DNA from: Acidobacteriota bacterium
GTDB lineage: Bacteria; Acidobacteriota; Terriglobia; Terriglobales; Acidobacteriaceae
Assembly: GCA_021781255.1 (NCBI GenBank)
Contig: JAJXXG010001276.1
Coordinates: 1 to 8,674 of the forward strand
DNA: 8,674 bases
Direction of reading: 5' to 3'
Below the pieces are notes generated by a model. The model was not told where the DNA came from and did not search any database. It was given only the letters and a program-made list of their open reading frames with translations. Within the stretch, counting starts at the first letter, position 1. Every line of letters begins with the position of its first letter. Shown here piece after piece: positions 1 through 8,674 of this stretch. Both the position numbers and the translations under genes were made by a program.

Positions 1-342
1 CACATTGGCCAGCAGCACCAGGCTGCAAGTCGAATCGTCCAGGCTGGTGGCGTCGGCCTCTGCATGCATCAGCTCAATGTTCTTGATACCGCCGTCTTGC
101 AGCTTTTGCCGCAGGTGCGCCAGCATTTCCTGCTGCGCATCCACGGCGAAGACCTTGCCGTGCGGGCCAGCGGCGGCGGCCATCGGCAGGGCGAAGTAGC
201 CCGTACCCGCGCCGACGTCAGCAATCGTTTCGCCGGGTCGAATGGCCAGCGCGGCGATTACCTCCGCCGGCGGAAGCCATATAAACCGCTCCGGTGCGTC
301 GAGCCGGTGCGCCTGAGACGCATTGAATCGCTTGTCCGTCAT
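1..342 (-). CDS. Class I SAM-dependent methyltransferase, N-terminal part (cut by window edge)
   Basis: This frame starts at ATG 342 and stays open for 114 codons to base 1, so the C-terminus is missing. It should transfer a methyl group from S-adenosylmethionine in the cytoplasm; the acceptor is unknown. The SAM-binding motif I, DVGAGTGYF, lies at residues 42-50 of a Rossmann fold. The acidic residue that normally holds the SAM ribose is D68, in KVFAVD, at the end of the next strand. A short N-terminal segment with PERFIWLPP (residues 17-25) precedes the fold; I recall similar leaders in uncharacterised bacterial methyltransferases. The gene begins 6 nt after the stop of the DUF2892 gene. 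It has no clear Shine-Dalgarno sequence, so translation is probably coupled to that gene. It is the fifth visible gene of the efflux operon. Family is well supported; substrate cannot be read. Metalloid, thiol or small-molecule methylation are all possible. Confidence 0.88.
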   Translation of the reverse strand, partial: MTDKRFNASQAHRLDAPERFIWLPPAEVIAALAIRPGETIADVGAGTGYFALPMAAAAGPHGKVFAVDAQQEMLAHLRQKLQDGGIKNIELMHAEADATSLDDSTCSLVLLANV

Positions 343-348
343 GAGATA

Positions 349-551
349 TCACTTTGTTGCGCAGGTTGCGTCCTTCAATCCCATGGCGCGCAGAATGCTC
401 ATGGCCGGGCACCAGTTGGTAAAGCCGGACTGGAGGAGGTTAAGCCCTACAAATGCAGTGAGCCACAGCCAGTTGAGGGAATAAAAGTGAGCGAGGGCGA
501 GCGACAACGGCACCATCACGCCAGCCAGGATACGAACCATACGTTCAACGG

Positions 552-555
<4 letters not shown>
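349..555 (-). CDS. DUF2892 (YgaP-like transmembrane domain) small membrane protein
   Basis: This is a complete 68-residue protein. An N-terminal TVERMVRILAG (residues 2-12) is followed by two hydrophobic helices, about residues 8-24 and 27-43. A conserved-looking NWCP motif lies at 47-50, followed by a short amphipathic tail. This order matches the DUF2892 family (PF11127), the membrane domain also found fused to rhodanese in YgaP. Its molecular function is not established; relatives are often met near sulfur-handling or thiol-stress genes. C49 in the CP motif and C65 near the C-terminus could be redox or metal ligands, but that is inference. The start is fixed by the ATGA overlap with the RND permease stop and by a strong AAGGAG 7 nt upstream. 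It lies between the pump gene and a methyltransferase gene, so it is probably an accessory of the same operon. Confidence 0.88.
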
Positions 556-3793
<3,238 letters not shown>

Positions 3794-3797
<4 letters not shown>

Positions 3798-4906
3798 GGC
3801 TGGACCTCGATGCGTTTGCCGGCCAGATCGCGGTCGGCTGGCTCATCCACAAGCTTCTCGCCCTGCGAGATGCCGGAAAGCACTTCAACCAGATTGCCGT
3901 GTGTTGCGCCGAGCGTGATGTAACGAAGCTGCGCAATGCCGTTGCTGTCGAGCACGTACGCACAGGCCAGCGAGCCGCGAAGAACAACGGCGGAGCGCGG
4001 CACGAGAATCGCCTGGCGCGTGCCGGTTGCGATGTCCGCTGTTCCATACATGCCCGCATGTAACTGGGACGATGGCGGGAGGTTGATTTTGACGAGAAAG
4101 CTGTGGCTTGCCGGGTCGGCAGCGGGAACGATCTCGGCAACCGTGCCGGAAATGTCAGCGGCCTGCGTGCCGCTCACCGTCACAGGAATCCTCATCCCCT
4201 TATGCACCGCGCCGATGACCGACTCATCGACATTGGCCTGCAGTTGCAGCGGCCCGGCGCTGTCAATCTGGAGCAGCGGAACGCCCGGCGAAGCCAGCGT
4301 GCCGGGATCGGCCATGCGCGCCGTTACCACACCGGCGAAGGGAGCGTGCAGTCTGGTATAGCCCAGCATGGTGCGCGCGCTGGCTTCCTGCGCCTTTGCC
4401 GCGTCGCTCTGCTTGCGCAGGGCATCCACGCCCTGCGCCGCAGCTGCGGCACGCTGCGTCACCTCATCCATTTCCTGCGGACTCACGCTCTTCTGCGCCT
4501 GCAACTGCTTGTAACGGGCCAGCGTGCTTGCAGCCAGGCTGGCGCCGGACTGCGCCGCTGCCTGCTGATTCTCAGCAGCCGCCACGCCAGCCTGCGCCTG
4601 ATCGACGGCGGCGCGCAGGGTCGCGTCATCCAGTACGGCAAGGGTCTGCCCCGCCTTGACAATGTCGCCTTCGCGCACCAGCACCTGCTGGATGCGGCCA
4701 ACCACCTGCGGGGAGACAACTGCCGATTCGTGCGCATGCAGCGTGCCCGCGGCGCGCACCGTCACCGGCGCTTCCTGCTGGCGGCTCTCAACCACGCGCG
4801 CCTGCACAGTCTGTGTTGCCCCGGGCTTCGAAGGCTCGTCCGAATGGCACCCGACAAGAATTGCCGTGGAGGCTGCGATCAAACAACCAGACAAGAAAAG
4901 CTTCAT
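3794..4906 (-). CDS. RND efflux periplasmic adaptor (membrane fusion protein), lipoprotein
   Basis: This 370-residue protein has HlyD/AcrA-type architecture. A lipoprotein signal peptide ends in LVGC, so C20 should be lipidated and hold the protein in the inner membrane. The first half of the lipoyl domain contains VVGRIQQVLVREGDIVKAGQ (68-87). A long Ala/Gln-rich coiled-coil hairpin follows at about 95-180. The lipoyl second half is LHAPFAGVV (186-194). Beta-barrel and membrane-proximal domains fill about 218-370, with the typical ILVPRSAVV at 300-308. It should bridge the RND permease and the TolC-like channel in the periplasm. Its ATG overlaps the stop of the outer-membrane factor gene (ATGA), with GGAGG 7 nt upstream; its own stop overlaps the permease ATG. 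Gene order and domains leave little doubt about the role. Confidence 0.96.
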
Positions 4907-6294
4907 TGCAAATCCTCCGCCGCATCGGGAGTCAAAGTCCCTGTCGCGAAAAGTAGTTGGGCATAGGCCACCGTGTTTCCGTAGACCGCACGCCAGTAAT
5001 TTGACTGGCTCTGGCGCTCGGCATCCTCGGCACGCAGAAGGTCGGTAATGGTCGCGAGTCCCGCGCCATAGCGGTTGCGCAGAATGCGCAGGCTCTCGGC
5101 CGATTGATCCATGGCCGCGCGCGCAGTGTCGAGAGAAAGCAGCGCAGTCTGCTGCTGGATGTGCGCCTGGCTCACCTCAAGGCGAACATGCTGTTGGTAG
5201 GCCAGCATCTGCGCGTCGATGCGTTGCTTGGCCGCGGTTTCACGCGCGAGCTGCGCGCGCTTGCTCATGGGGAAGATATCGATGCTGAGCTGTGCGCCGG
5301 CGACCCAGTTGTTCCCGCCTGACCCGGCAAATGTAGGACGGTCGGTCTCCCAGTTGCCATAGGCACTGATGCGGGGGCCGAAGTCCGACTTCGCCGCGCC
5401 GACCGCTGCTGCCTGCGCGGATTGCGCCTGTCCCAGCGCGGTCAGGTCCGGACGGGTCTTCGTGGCTGTGGCGATTTCCTGCGCGAGGTCGGTCTGGGGA
5501 AACTGGTGCGGCTCGATGGGCTTGAGCTGCGTCGATTGCAGTTCGGGCGCGCCCATGGCCAGGCTCAACTGAGCCCATGCCAGTTCCAGGCCGCCCTGCG
5601 CCGCAATCAGTTCCTGCTTGCGCGCGGCCACATTTACCTGGGCTGACATGCGGTCCGACTCCACAGCGAGCCCCGCCTTCACCCGATCGTCCACTGAACT
5701 CAGCAGCGCGGCGGCTGTTTCCTGCTCATGCTGTGCAACGTCTACCTGCCGCTCGGCATACAGCACCGACTGGTATGCCTGCACCACGTCGAGTACGATC
5801 TTCTGGTTTACGGCCTTTGCGGAGGAGTCGGCGCTCTTTCTCATCAGGTCGGCACTGCGAATCGTCCTTTGCGTCTTGAAAGAGTCGAACGCCATCCACT
5901 GGCCGGAAAAGCGGGAAGCAAAGTTTCCGATCGGCTGAGGCTTGTTCAGAGCGTTCAGCGCAAAGTCAGCCTGTGTGAACTGCCGCTGCCGGAGCCGCGT
6001 GCCGAAGGCATACACGGGATCGTTTCCGCGCGAAATGTCCTCAGCAAAGTTGAGTTGCGGCAGCAGTTGTGTGCGGGCCAGCGACGCGCCAGCGGTGGCT
6101 TCCTGATTGCCGGCGCGGGCAATGGCGGCCTCAGAACTTTGCCCCAGCGCCTGCTGGATGGCGTCCCGAAGCGTAAGAGGCTGCTGTGCGAGAGCCGTTG
6201 TGGCGGCCAGCGAGCACAGGAGCACCAGAAGCGGTACTCGTCGCCAAAGCAATCCGGATTGGTGAATTGTCCTTGAAGTGTTCATGCAACACAT
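4903..6294 (-). CDS. TolC-family outer-membrane efflux channel (OMF)
   Basis: This 463-residue protein is the outer-membrane exit duct for the RND pump. An N-terminal signal peptide has arginines R18-R19, a hydrophobic core (about 20-31) and a likely cleavage site ALA|Q after residue 36. Then comes LTLRDAIQQAL (40-50), the usual opening of OEP (PF02321) repeats. The two halves show the helical-barrel pattern, with long Ala/Gln-rich helices at about 150-250 and 345-450. RYGAGLATITDLLRAED at 408-424 is the hallmark of the second repeat; VKAGLAVESD (205-214) is its counterpart in the first. I chose ATG 6294 over GTG 6303 because AAGGTGA lies 6 nt before it; GTG 6303 lies within that run. ATG 6285 is another candidate but would have poor spacing. 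The gene opens the efflux operon, and its stop overlaps the adaptor start. Confidence 0.94.
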   Translation of the reverse strand: MCCMNTSRTIHQSGLLWRRVPLLVLLCSLAATTALAQQPLTLRDAIQQALGQSSEAAIARAGNQEATAGASLARTQLLPQLNFAEDISRGNDPVYAFGTRLRQRQFTQADFALNALNKPQPIGNFASRFSGQWMAFDSFKTQRTIRSADLMRKSADSSAKAVNQKIVLDVVQAYQSVLYAERQVDVAQHEQETAAALLSSVDDRVKAGLAVESDRMSAQVNVAARKQELIAAQGGLELAWAQLSLAMGAPELQSTQLKPIEPHQFPQTDLAQEIATATKTRPDLTALGQAQSAQAAAVGAAKSDFGPRISAYGNWETDRPTFAGSGGNNWVAGAQLSIDIFPMSKRAQLARETAAKQRIDAQMLAYQQHVRLEVSQAHIQQQTALLSLDTARAAMDQSAESLRILRNRYGAGLATITDLLRAEDAERQSQSNYWRAVYGNTVAYAQLLFATGTLTPDAAEDLQ

Positions 6295-6299
6295 AAGAG

Positions 6300-6306
6300 T
6301 CACCTT
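6300..6306 (-). promoter_or_regulatory. Shine-Dalgarno that decides the OMF start at ATG 6294
   Basis: AAGGTGA on the minus strand precedes ATG 6294 at a good spacing. The upstream in-frame GTG (6303) is itself part of this purine-rich run and has no ribosome-binding site of its own, which argues against a start there. Confidence 0.55.
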
Positions 6307-6309
6307 GGT

Positions 6310-6318
6310 TAATATTCG
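6310..6318. repeat. Left arm of a 9-bp inverted repeat upstream of the efflux operon
   Basis: The plus strand reads TAATATTCG. It is the exact reverse complement of CGAATATTA at 6397-6405. It lies just upstream of the OMF ribosome-binding site. The arm contains the self-complementary core AATATT, so it could be a regulator site or chance AT-rich sequence. Confidence 0.4.
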
Positions 6319-6396
6319 TTACAAAGCGGACCCCAGAAAATCCGGCCCGCGTGAACGGACCGTCATCTCAATAGGGCAATTCTGATCGAAGGACCG

Positions 6397-6405
6397 CGAA
6401 TATTA
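6397..6405. repeat. Right arm of a 9-bp inverted repeat upstream of the efflux operon
   Basis: The plus strand reads CGAATATTA, matching the left arm in inverted orientation across a 78-bp gap. On the minus strand it overlaps the best -10-like box (CATAAT, 6407-6402), a plausible position for a repressor site. Confidence 0.4.
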
Positions 6406-6487
6406 TGCTCCCAAAAGTGAATTTCGGAGCGATTCGGCAGGCGATGGGAGCCGAGGCTATCGTGTCGTCGGCAGAGAATGATGCGTC

Positions 6488-8338
6488 TTAGCGCGCGGCG
6501 GTGGCAGACTTGTTGTTATCTTCAAGCAAAAGAATTCGCTCCGGAACAATCTGGATCTGCCAGGGTTGAGACTGAGCGCTCAGTTCGCGCCACTGCTCCT
6601 TAGGGATGTCCGCCTGAACATGGTGCGGCTCGCCGGGCTGCGGAGGATTGTGCAGGCGAAGATAAAGCGTCATCTCATGCGGCGCTTCGCTGGTCTCAAC
6701 CAGCCAGCAGGGAAAGACGTTCTCGCCGGAGGCATTCTGCTGGAAACGGAAATGATGCGAACGATAACCGGCATGGGTGATTGAACCGGAGCAAGGCGCA
6801 GCCAGTGTCAGACTGCAATTCCAGGCATCGACCACGATGCCGCCTGCGTGGGCTGTATGCGCAGCCGCGATGTTTTTGCATCCGGTGAGGCGCGCTGAAA
6901 CCACAGTGCGCGGCTGCTCAAAGAGAGCATGCTTTGGCCCGGACGCAATCACGCTCCCCGCGTCCAGCACAAGCAGATCGGCACAGAAGCGGAAAGCCTC
7001 CTCCATGTCGTGCGTTACAAAAATCACCACGCCGTTGTAGCTGGCGAGAGTCTCGCGAAGCTGCCCTTCCGTTTGCCGGCGCAAATGCGGATCAAGCGCA
7101 GCAAAGGGCTCATCGAGCAGCAAGGCGTCCGGTTGAATCGCCATGCACCGCGCGATGGCCACGCGCTGCCGCTGCCCGCCGGACAACTCGCCGGGATAGC
7201 GCACGGCAAGATCGGAGATGCGCATGCGATCCAACTGCTGCCGCACGCGCTCACGGCGTCCCGCCGCAGTCAATTCATGCAGGCCGAATGCGACATTTTC
7301 CGCCACGGTCATATGCGGGAAGAGCGCGTAGTCCTGGAACACAACGCCAATGCGTCTGCGCGCCGGTGGTGTGTTCGCTCCTGCTGCGCTGTCAAACAGC
7401 GTGTGTCCGTTCAGCGCGATGCGCCCTCGATCCGGGACTTCGACGCCTGCAATGAGGCGCAGCGCCATTGACTTGCCCGCGCCGGAAGCGCCGAGCATTC
7501 CCACCGCGCCGCGATCCGCGCGGAACTGAACGCGCAGGGTGAAATTATCCAGCGTTTTCTCAATGTCGACTTCCAGCGTCGCGGAAGGCCTGCCGTCGTC
7601 CCACAAACGCGACGTCTCAGCGATTCGGGCGGAAGGCTCCAACGGCAGCGCGTCCATCGCTGCTGCCGATTGCCACGCTCTGCGCGCCGCGCCCAGCCGA
7701 TTGAGCAGGCGAATGATGGCCAGCGAGAGCACAACAATCAACACGACCCACCCGACCGCGGCACGCATGTCGTCCCGCTCCACAGCTGCGAAGATGGCGA
7801 TGGGCATGGTCTGCGTGCGCCCGGGAATATTGCCGGCCAGCATCAGCGTGGCGCCAAACTCTCCGAGAGCGCGCGCGAAAGCCAGCACGGCTCCCGCAAC
7901 CACGCCGGGGCTGGCAAGCGGCAGCAGGACACGACGAAAGATGCGCCACTCCGATGCGCCAAGCGTGCGCGCAGCCTGCAGTAGCGTAGGGTTTACCTGC
8001 TCCAGCGCGCCCAGTGCTGTGCGGTACATCAGCGGGAATGCAACCACGGTTGCGGCGATCACAGTTGCAGGCCATGAAAAGACGATGGTGACGCCGATTT
8101 GCTCAAGCAGATGTCCGAGCGGGCCGTGGCGGCCGAAGATCAGAAGCAGAAAGAATCCGACCACCGTGGGCGGTAGAACAAGGGGAAGCGTAAGAATCCC
8201 GTCGATCCATGGCCGCATAGCGCTGCGGGAAGCGTACATGAGCCTGGCTGCCAGCAGGCCCAGGAAAAATGTGGCGGCCGTGGCCGCGCAGGTGGTGGCC
8301 AGCGAGATAACCAGCGGAGATGGATCGATGGCAGACAT
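6488..8338 (-). CDS. modBC: Molybdate ABC transporter, fused permease (ModB) and ATPase (ModC)
   Basis: One 616-residue chain carries both inner-membrane and ATPase parts of an oxyanion importer. The ModB half (about 1-215) has five hydrophobic segments, near 8-33, 46-68, 80-106, 140-160 and 193-212. It also has the EAA coupling loop QAARTLGASEWRIFRRVLLP at 121-140, followed by FARALGEFGATLMLAGN, typical of ModB/CysT-type permeases. A polar linker (about 216-255) leads to a complete ABC domain: Walker A GASGAGKS (283-290), Q-loop Q335, signature LSGGQ (385-389), Walker B ALLLDE (405-410) and H-loop H443. Residues 480-616 form a C-terminal accessory region starting TGCKNI, in place of an obvious standard TOBE/Mop pair. 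The ATG overlaps the modA stop as TAATG with no Shine-Dalgarno, so translation is probably re-initiated. Molybdate is the likeliest substrate because of modA; tungstate or sulfate cannot be excluded. Confidence 0.93.
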   Translation of the reverse strand: MSAIDPSPLVISLATTCAATAATFFLGLLAARLMYASRSAMRPWIDGILTLPLVLPPTVVGFFLLLIFGRHGPLGHLLEQIGVTIVFSWPATVIAATVVAFPLMYRTALGALEQVNPTLLQAARTLGASEWRIFRRVLLPLASPGVVAGAVLAFARALGEFGATLMLAGNIPGRTQTMPIAIFAAVERDDMRAAVGWVVLIVVLSLAIIRLLNRLGAARRAWQSAAAMDALPLEPSARIAETSRLWDDGRPSATLEVDIEKTLDNFTLRVQFRADRGAVGMLGASGAGKSMALRLIAGVEVPDRGRIALNGHTLFDSAAGANTPPARRRIGVVFQDYALFPHMTVAENVAFGLHELTAAGRRERVRQQLDRMRISDLAVRYPGELSGGQRQRVAIARCMAIQPDALLLDEPFAALDPHLRRQTEGQLRETLASYNGVVIFVTHDMEEAFRFCADLLVLDAGSVIASGPKHALFEQPRTVVSARLTGCKNIAAAHTAHAGGIVVDAWNCSLTLAAPCSGSITHAGYRSHHFRFQQNASGENVFPCWLVETSEAPHEMTLYLRLHNPPQPGEPHHVQADIPKEQWRELSAQSQPWQIQIVPERILLLEDNNKSATAAR

Positions 8339-8673
8339 TACGGTAACGTTATGGTAAATCCGTGCTTCATGAAGATGGCTCTCGCCGCAGGTGAATCGAG
8401 ATAGCCCACGAAGGCGCGTGCCGCTGCTTCGTTGCGTCCTGTGCGCATGGCCGCTTCAGGATAGACGATCGGGTCGTGCGTTCCCTCAGGAGCCACGGCC
8501 ACAACGCGCACGTTTCCGGACATCAGCGCATCCGTTGCGTAAACCATGCCGGCGTCCGCGTTGCCCGTTGCGACGTAGGCCAGCACGGCGCGCACATCCT
8601 CAGCCAGCACCAGCTTCGCGCGCACCGCATCGAGCAGGCGCAGCGATGTCAGCGTCTGCCGCGCATACCTGCC
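8338..8673 (-). CDS. modA: Molybdate-binding periplasmic protein, C-terminal part (cut by window edge)
   Basis: The last 111 residues are visible; the signal peptide and N-terminal lobe lie beyond the right edge. The frame is open to the edge, so GTG 8625 is an internal codon, not a start. The visible part begins GRYARQTL and continues with ADAGMVYATDA, where the tyrosine matches the substrate-contact position in ModA proteins. It ends with IVYPEAAMRTG, FVGYLDSPAARAIFMKHGF and a short tail. This is the standard ModA C-terminal lobe (TIGR01256-type). The protein would capture molybdate in the periplasm and deliver it to the ModBC fusion encoded immediately downstream, with which it shares one base (TAATG). 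Any Mo-responsive promoter or operator would lie outside the window. Confidence 0.92.
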   Translation of the reverse strand, partial: GRYARQTLTSLRLLDAVRAKLVLAEDVRAVLAYVATGNADAGMVYATDALMSGNVRVVAVAPEGTHDPIVYPEAAMRTGRNEAAARAFVGYLDSPAARAIFMKHGFTITLP

Positions 8674-8674
8674 T

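Larger units (their letters stand above)
6295..6487 (-). promoter_or_regulatory. Gene-free region between the mod genes and the efflux operon; probable promoter and operator region
   Basis: No convincing reading frame or RNA gene lies here. It is the only gap in the window large enough to hold a promoter for the five-gene efflux operon. On the minus strand the best -10-like box is CATAAT (6407-6402), one mismatch from TATAAT, but I find no good -35 box 16-18 nt upstream. A second AT-rich island lies just before the ribosome-binding site (about 6319-6307). Nothing resembling a strong terminator follows the modBC stop. The promoter call is therefore a positional inference. Confidence 0.4.

Noticed and set aside
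4103..4966. Long plus-strand open frame of 287 codons opposite the adaptor gene
   Set aside because: It lies antisense to a well-supported adaptor gene, and its product is Arg/His/Leu-rich with no recognisable domain. It is a GC-driven shadow frame.
6328..6395. Three GGACC repeats (6328, 6357, 6391) in the intergenic region
   Set aside because: Spacing is irregular (29 and 34 bp) and the 5-bp core is expected by chance in GC-rich DNA; the flanks are not conserved.
6434..6454. Possible hairpin after the modBC stop
   Set aside because: The stem is only 5 bp with an 11-nt loop, and no U-tract follows directly, so I do not call it an intrinsic terminator.
7655..7657. Internal ATG in the ModB-ModC linker as a separate modC start
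   Set aside because: It lies in frame within one continuous chain and has no good Shine-Dalgarno, so a true fusion is the simpler reading. A minor internal start cannot be excluded.
7539..8357. Long plus-strand open frame of 272 codons opposite the ModB part
   Set aside because: It is antisense to a clear permease with conserved motifs. The product is Ser/Arg/Ala-rich, low in complexity and without a family signature.
8338..8625. Separate small gene starting at GTG 8625
   Set aside because: The frame stays open to the window edge and the residues before it (GRYARQTL) continue the ModA fold, so this GTG is an internal valine codon.

Overview
The window reads almost entirely on the minus strand and carries two transport gene clusters from a GC-rich (roughly 60%) Gram-negative bacterium. 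The TolC-like outer-membrane protein, lipoprotein adaptor and RND pump need a two-membrane envelope. The style of the proteins, above all a molybdate permease fused to its own ATPase, makes me think of an Acidobacteriota member. That placement is an impression from protein style, not a proven assignment.

In the direction of transcription, from high to low coordinates: (1) the C-terminal part of a ModA-type molybdate-binding protein, cut by the right edge (8673-8338); (2) a ModB-ModC fusion, with permease and ABC ATPase in one 616-residue chain, whose ATG overlaps the modA stop as TAATG (8338-6488); (3) a gene-free stretch of about 190 bp (6487-6295) that must hold the promoter and operators of the next operon if it has its own; (4) a TolC-family outer-membrane factor (6294-4903); (5) an RND membrane-fusion lipoprotein (4906-3794); (6) an RND efflux permease of the AcrB/HAE1 type (3797-552); (7) a 68-residue DUF2892 (YgaP-like) membrane protein (555-349); (8) the first 114 residues of a class I SAM-dependent methyltransferase, running off the left edge (342-1).

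Genes 4 to 7 are joined by three successive ATGA start/stop overlaps. Each downstream ATG has a Shine-Dalgarno-like purine run 7 nt before it, inside the end of the upstream gene. The methyltransferase follows 6 nt after the DUF2892 stop. This is therefore a tightly coupled operon of at least five genes: a complete tripartite efflux pump plus a small membrane protein and a methyltransferase.

The mod genes would import molybdate (or a related oxyanion) using ATP. The efflux operon would expel an unknown substrate across both membranes. The most interesting point is the pairing of the pump with DUF2892 and a methyltransferase, which suggests, as inference only, that a cytoplasmic compound is methylated and then exported or detoxified. 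No transcriptional regulator, RNA gene, CRISPR array, transposon or prophage sequence was seen.
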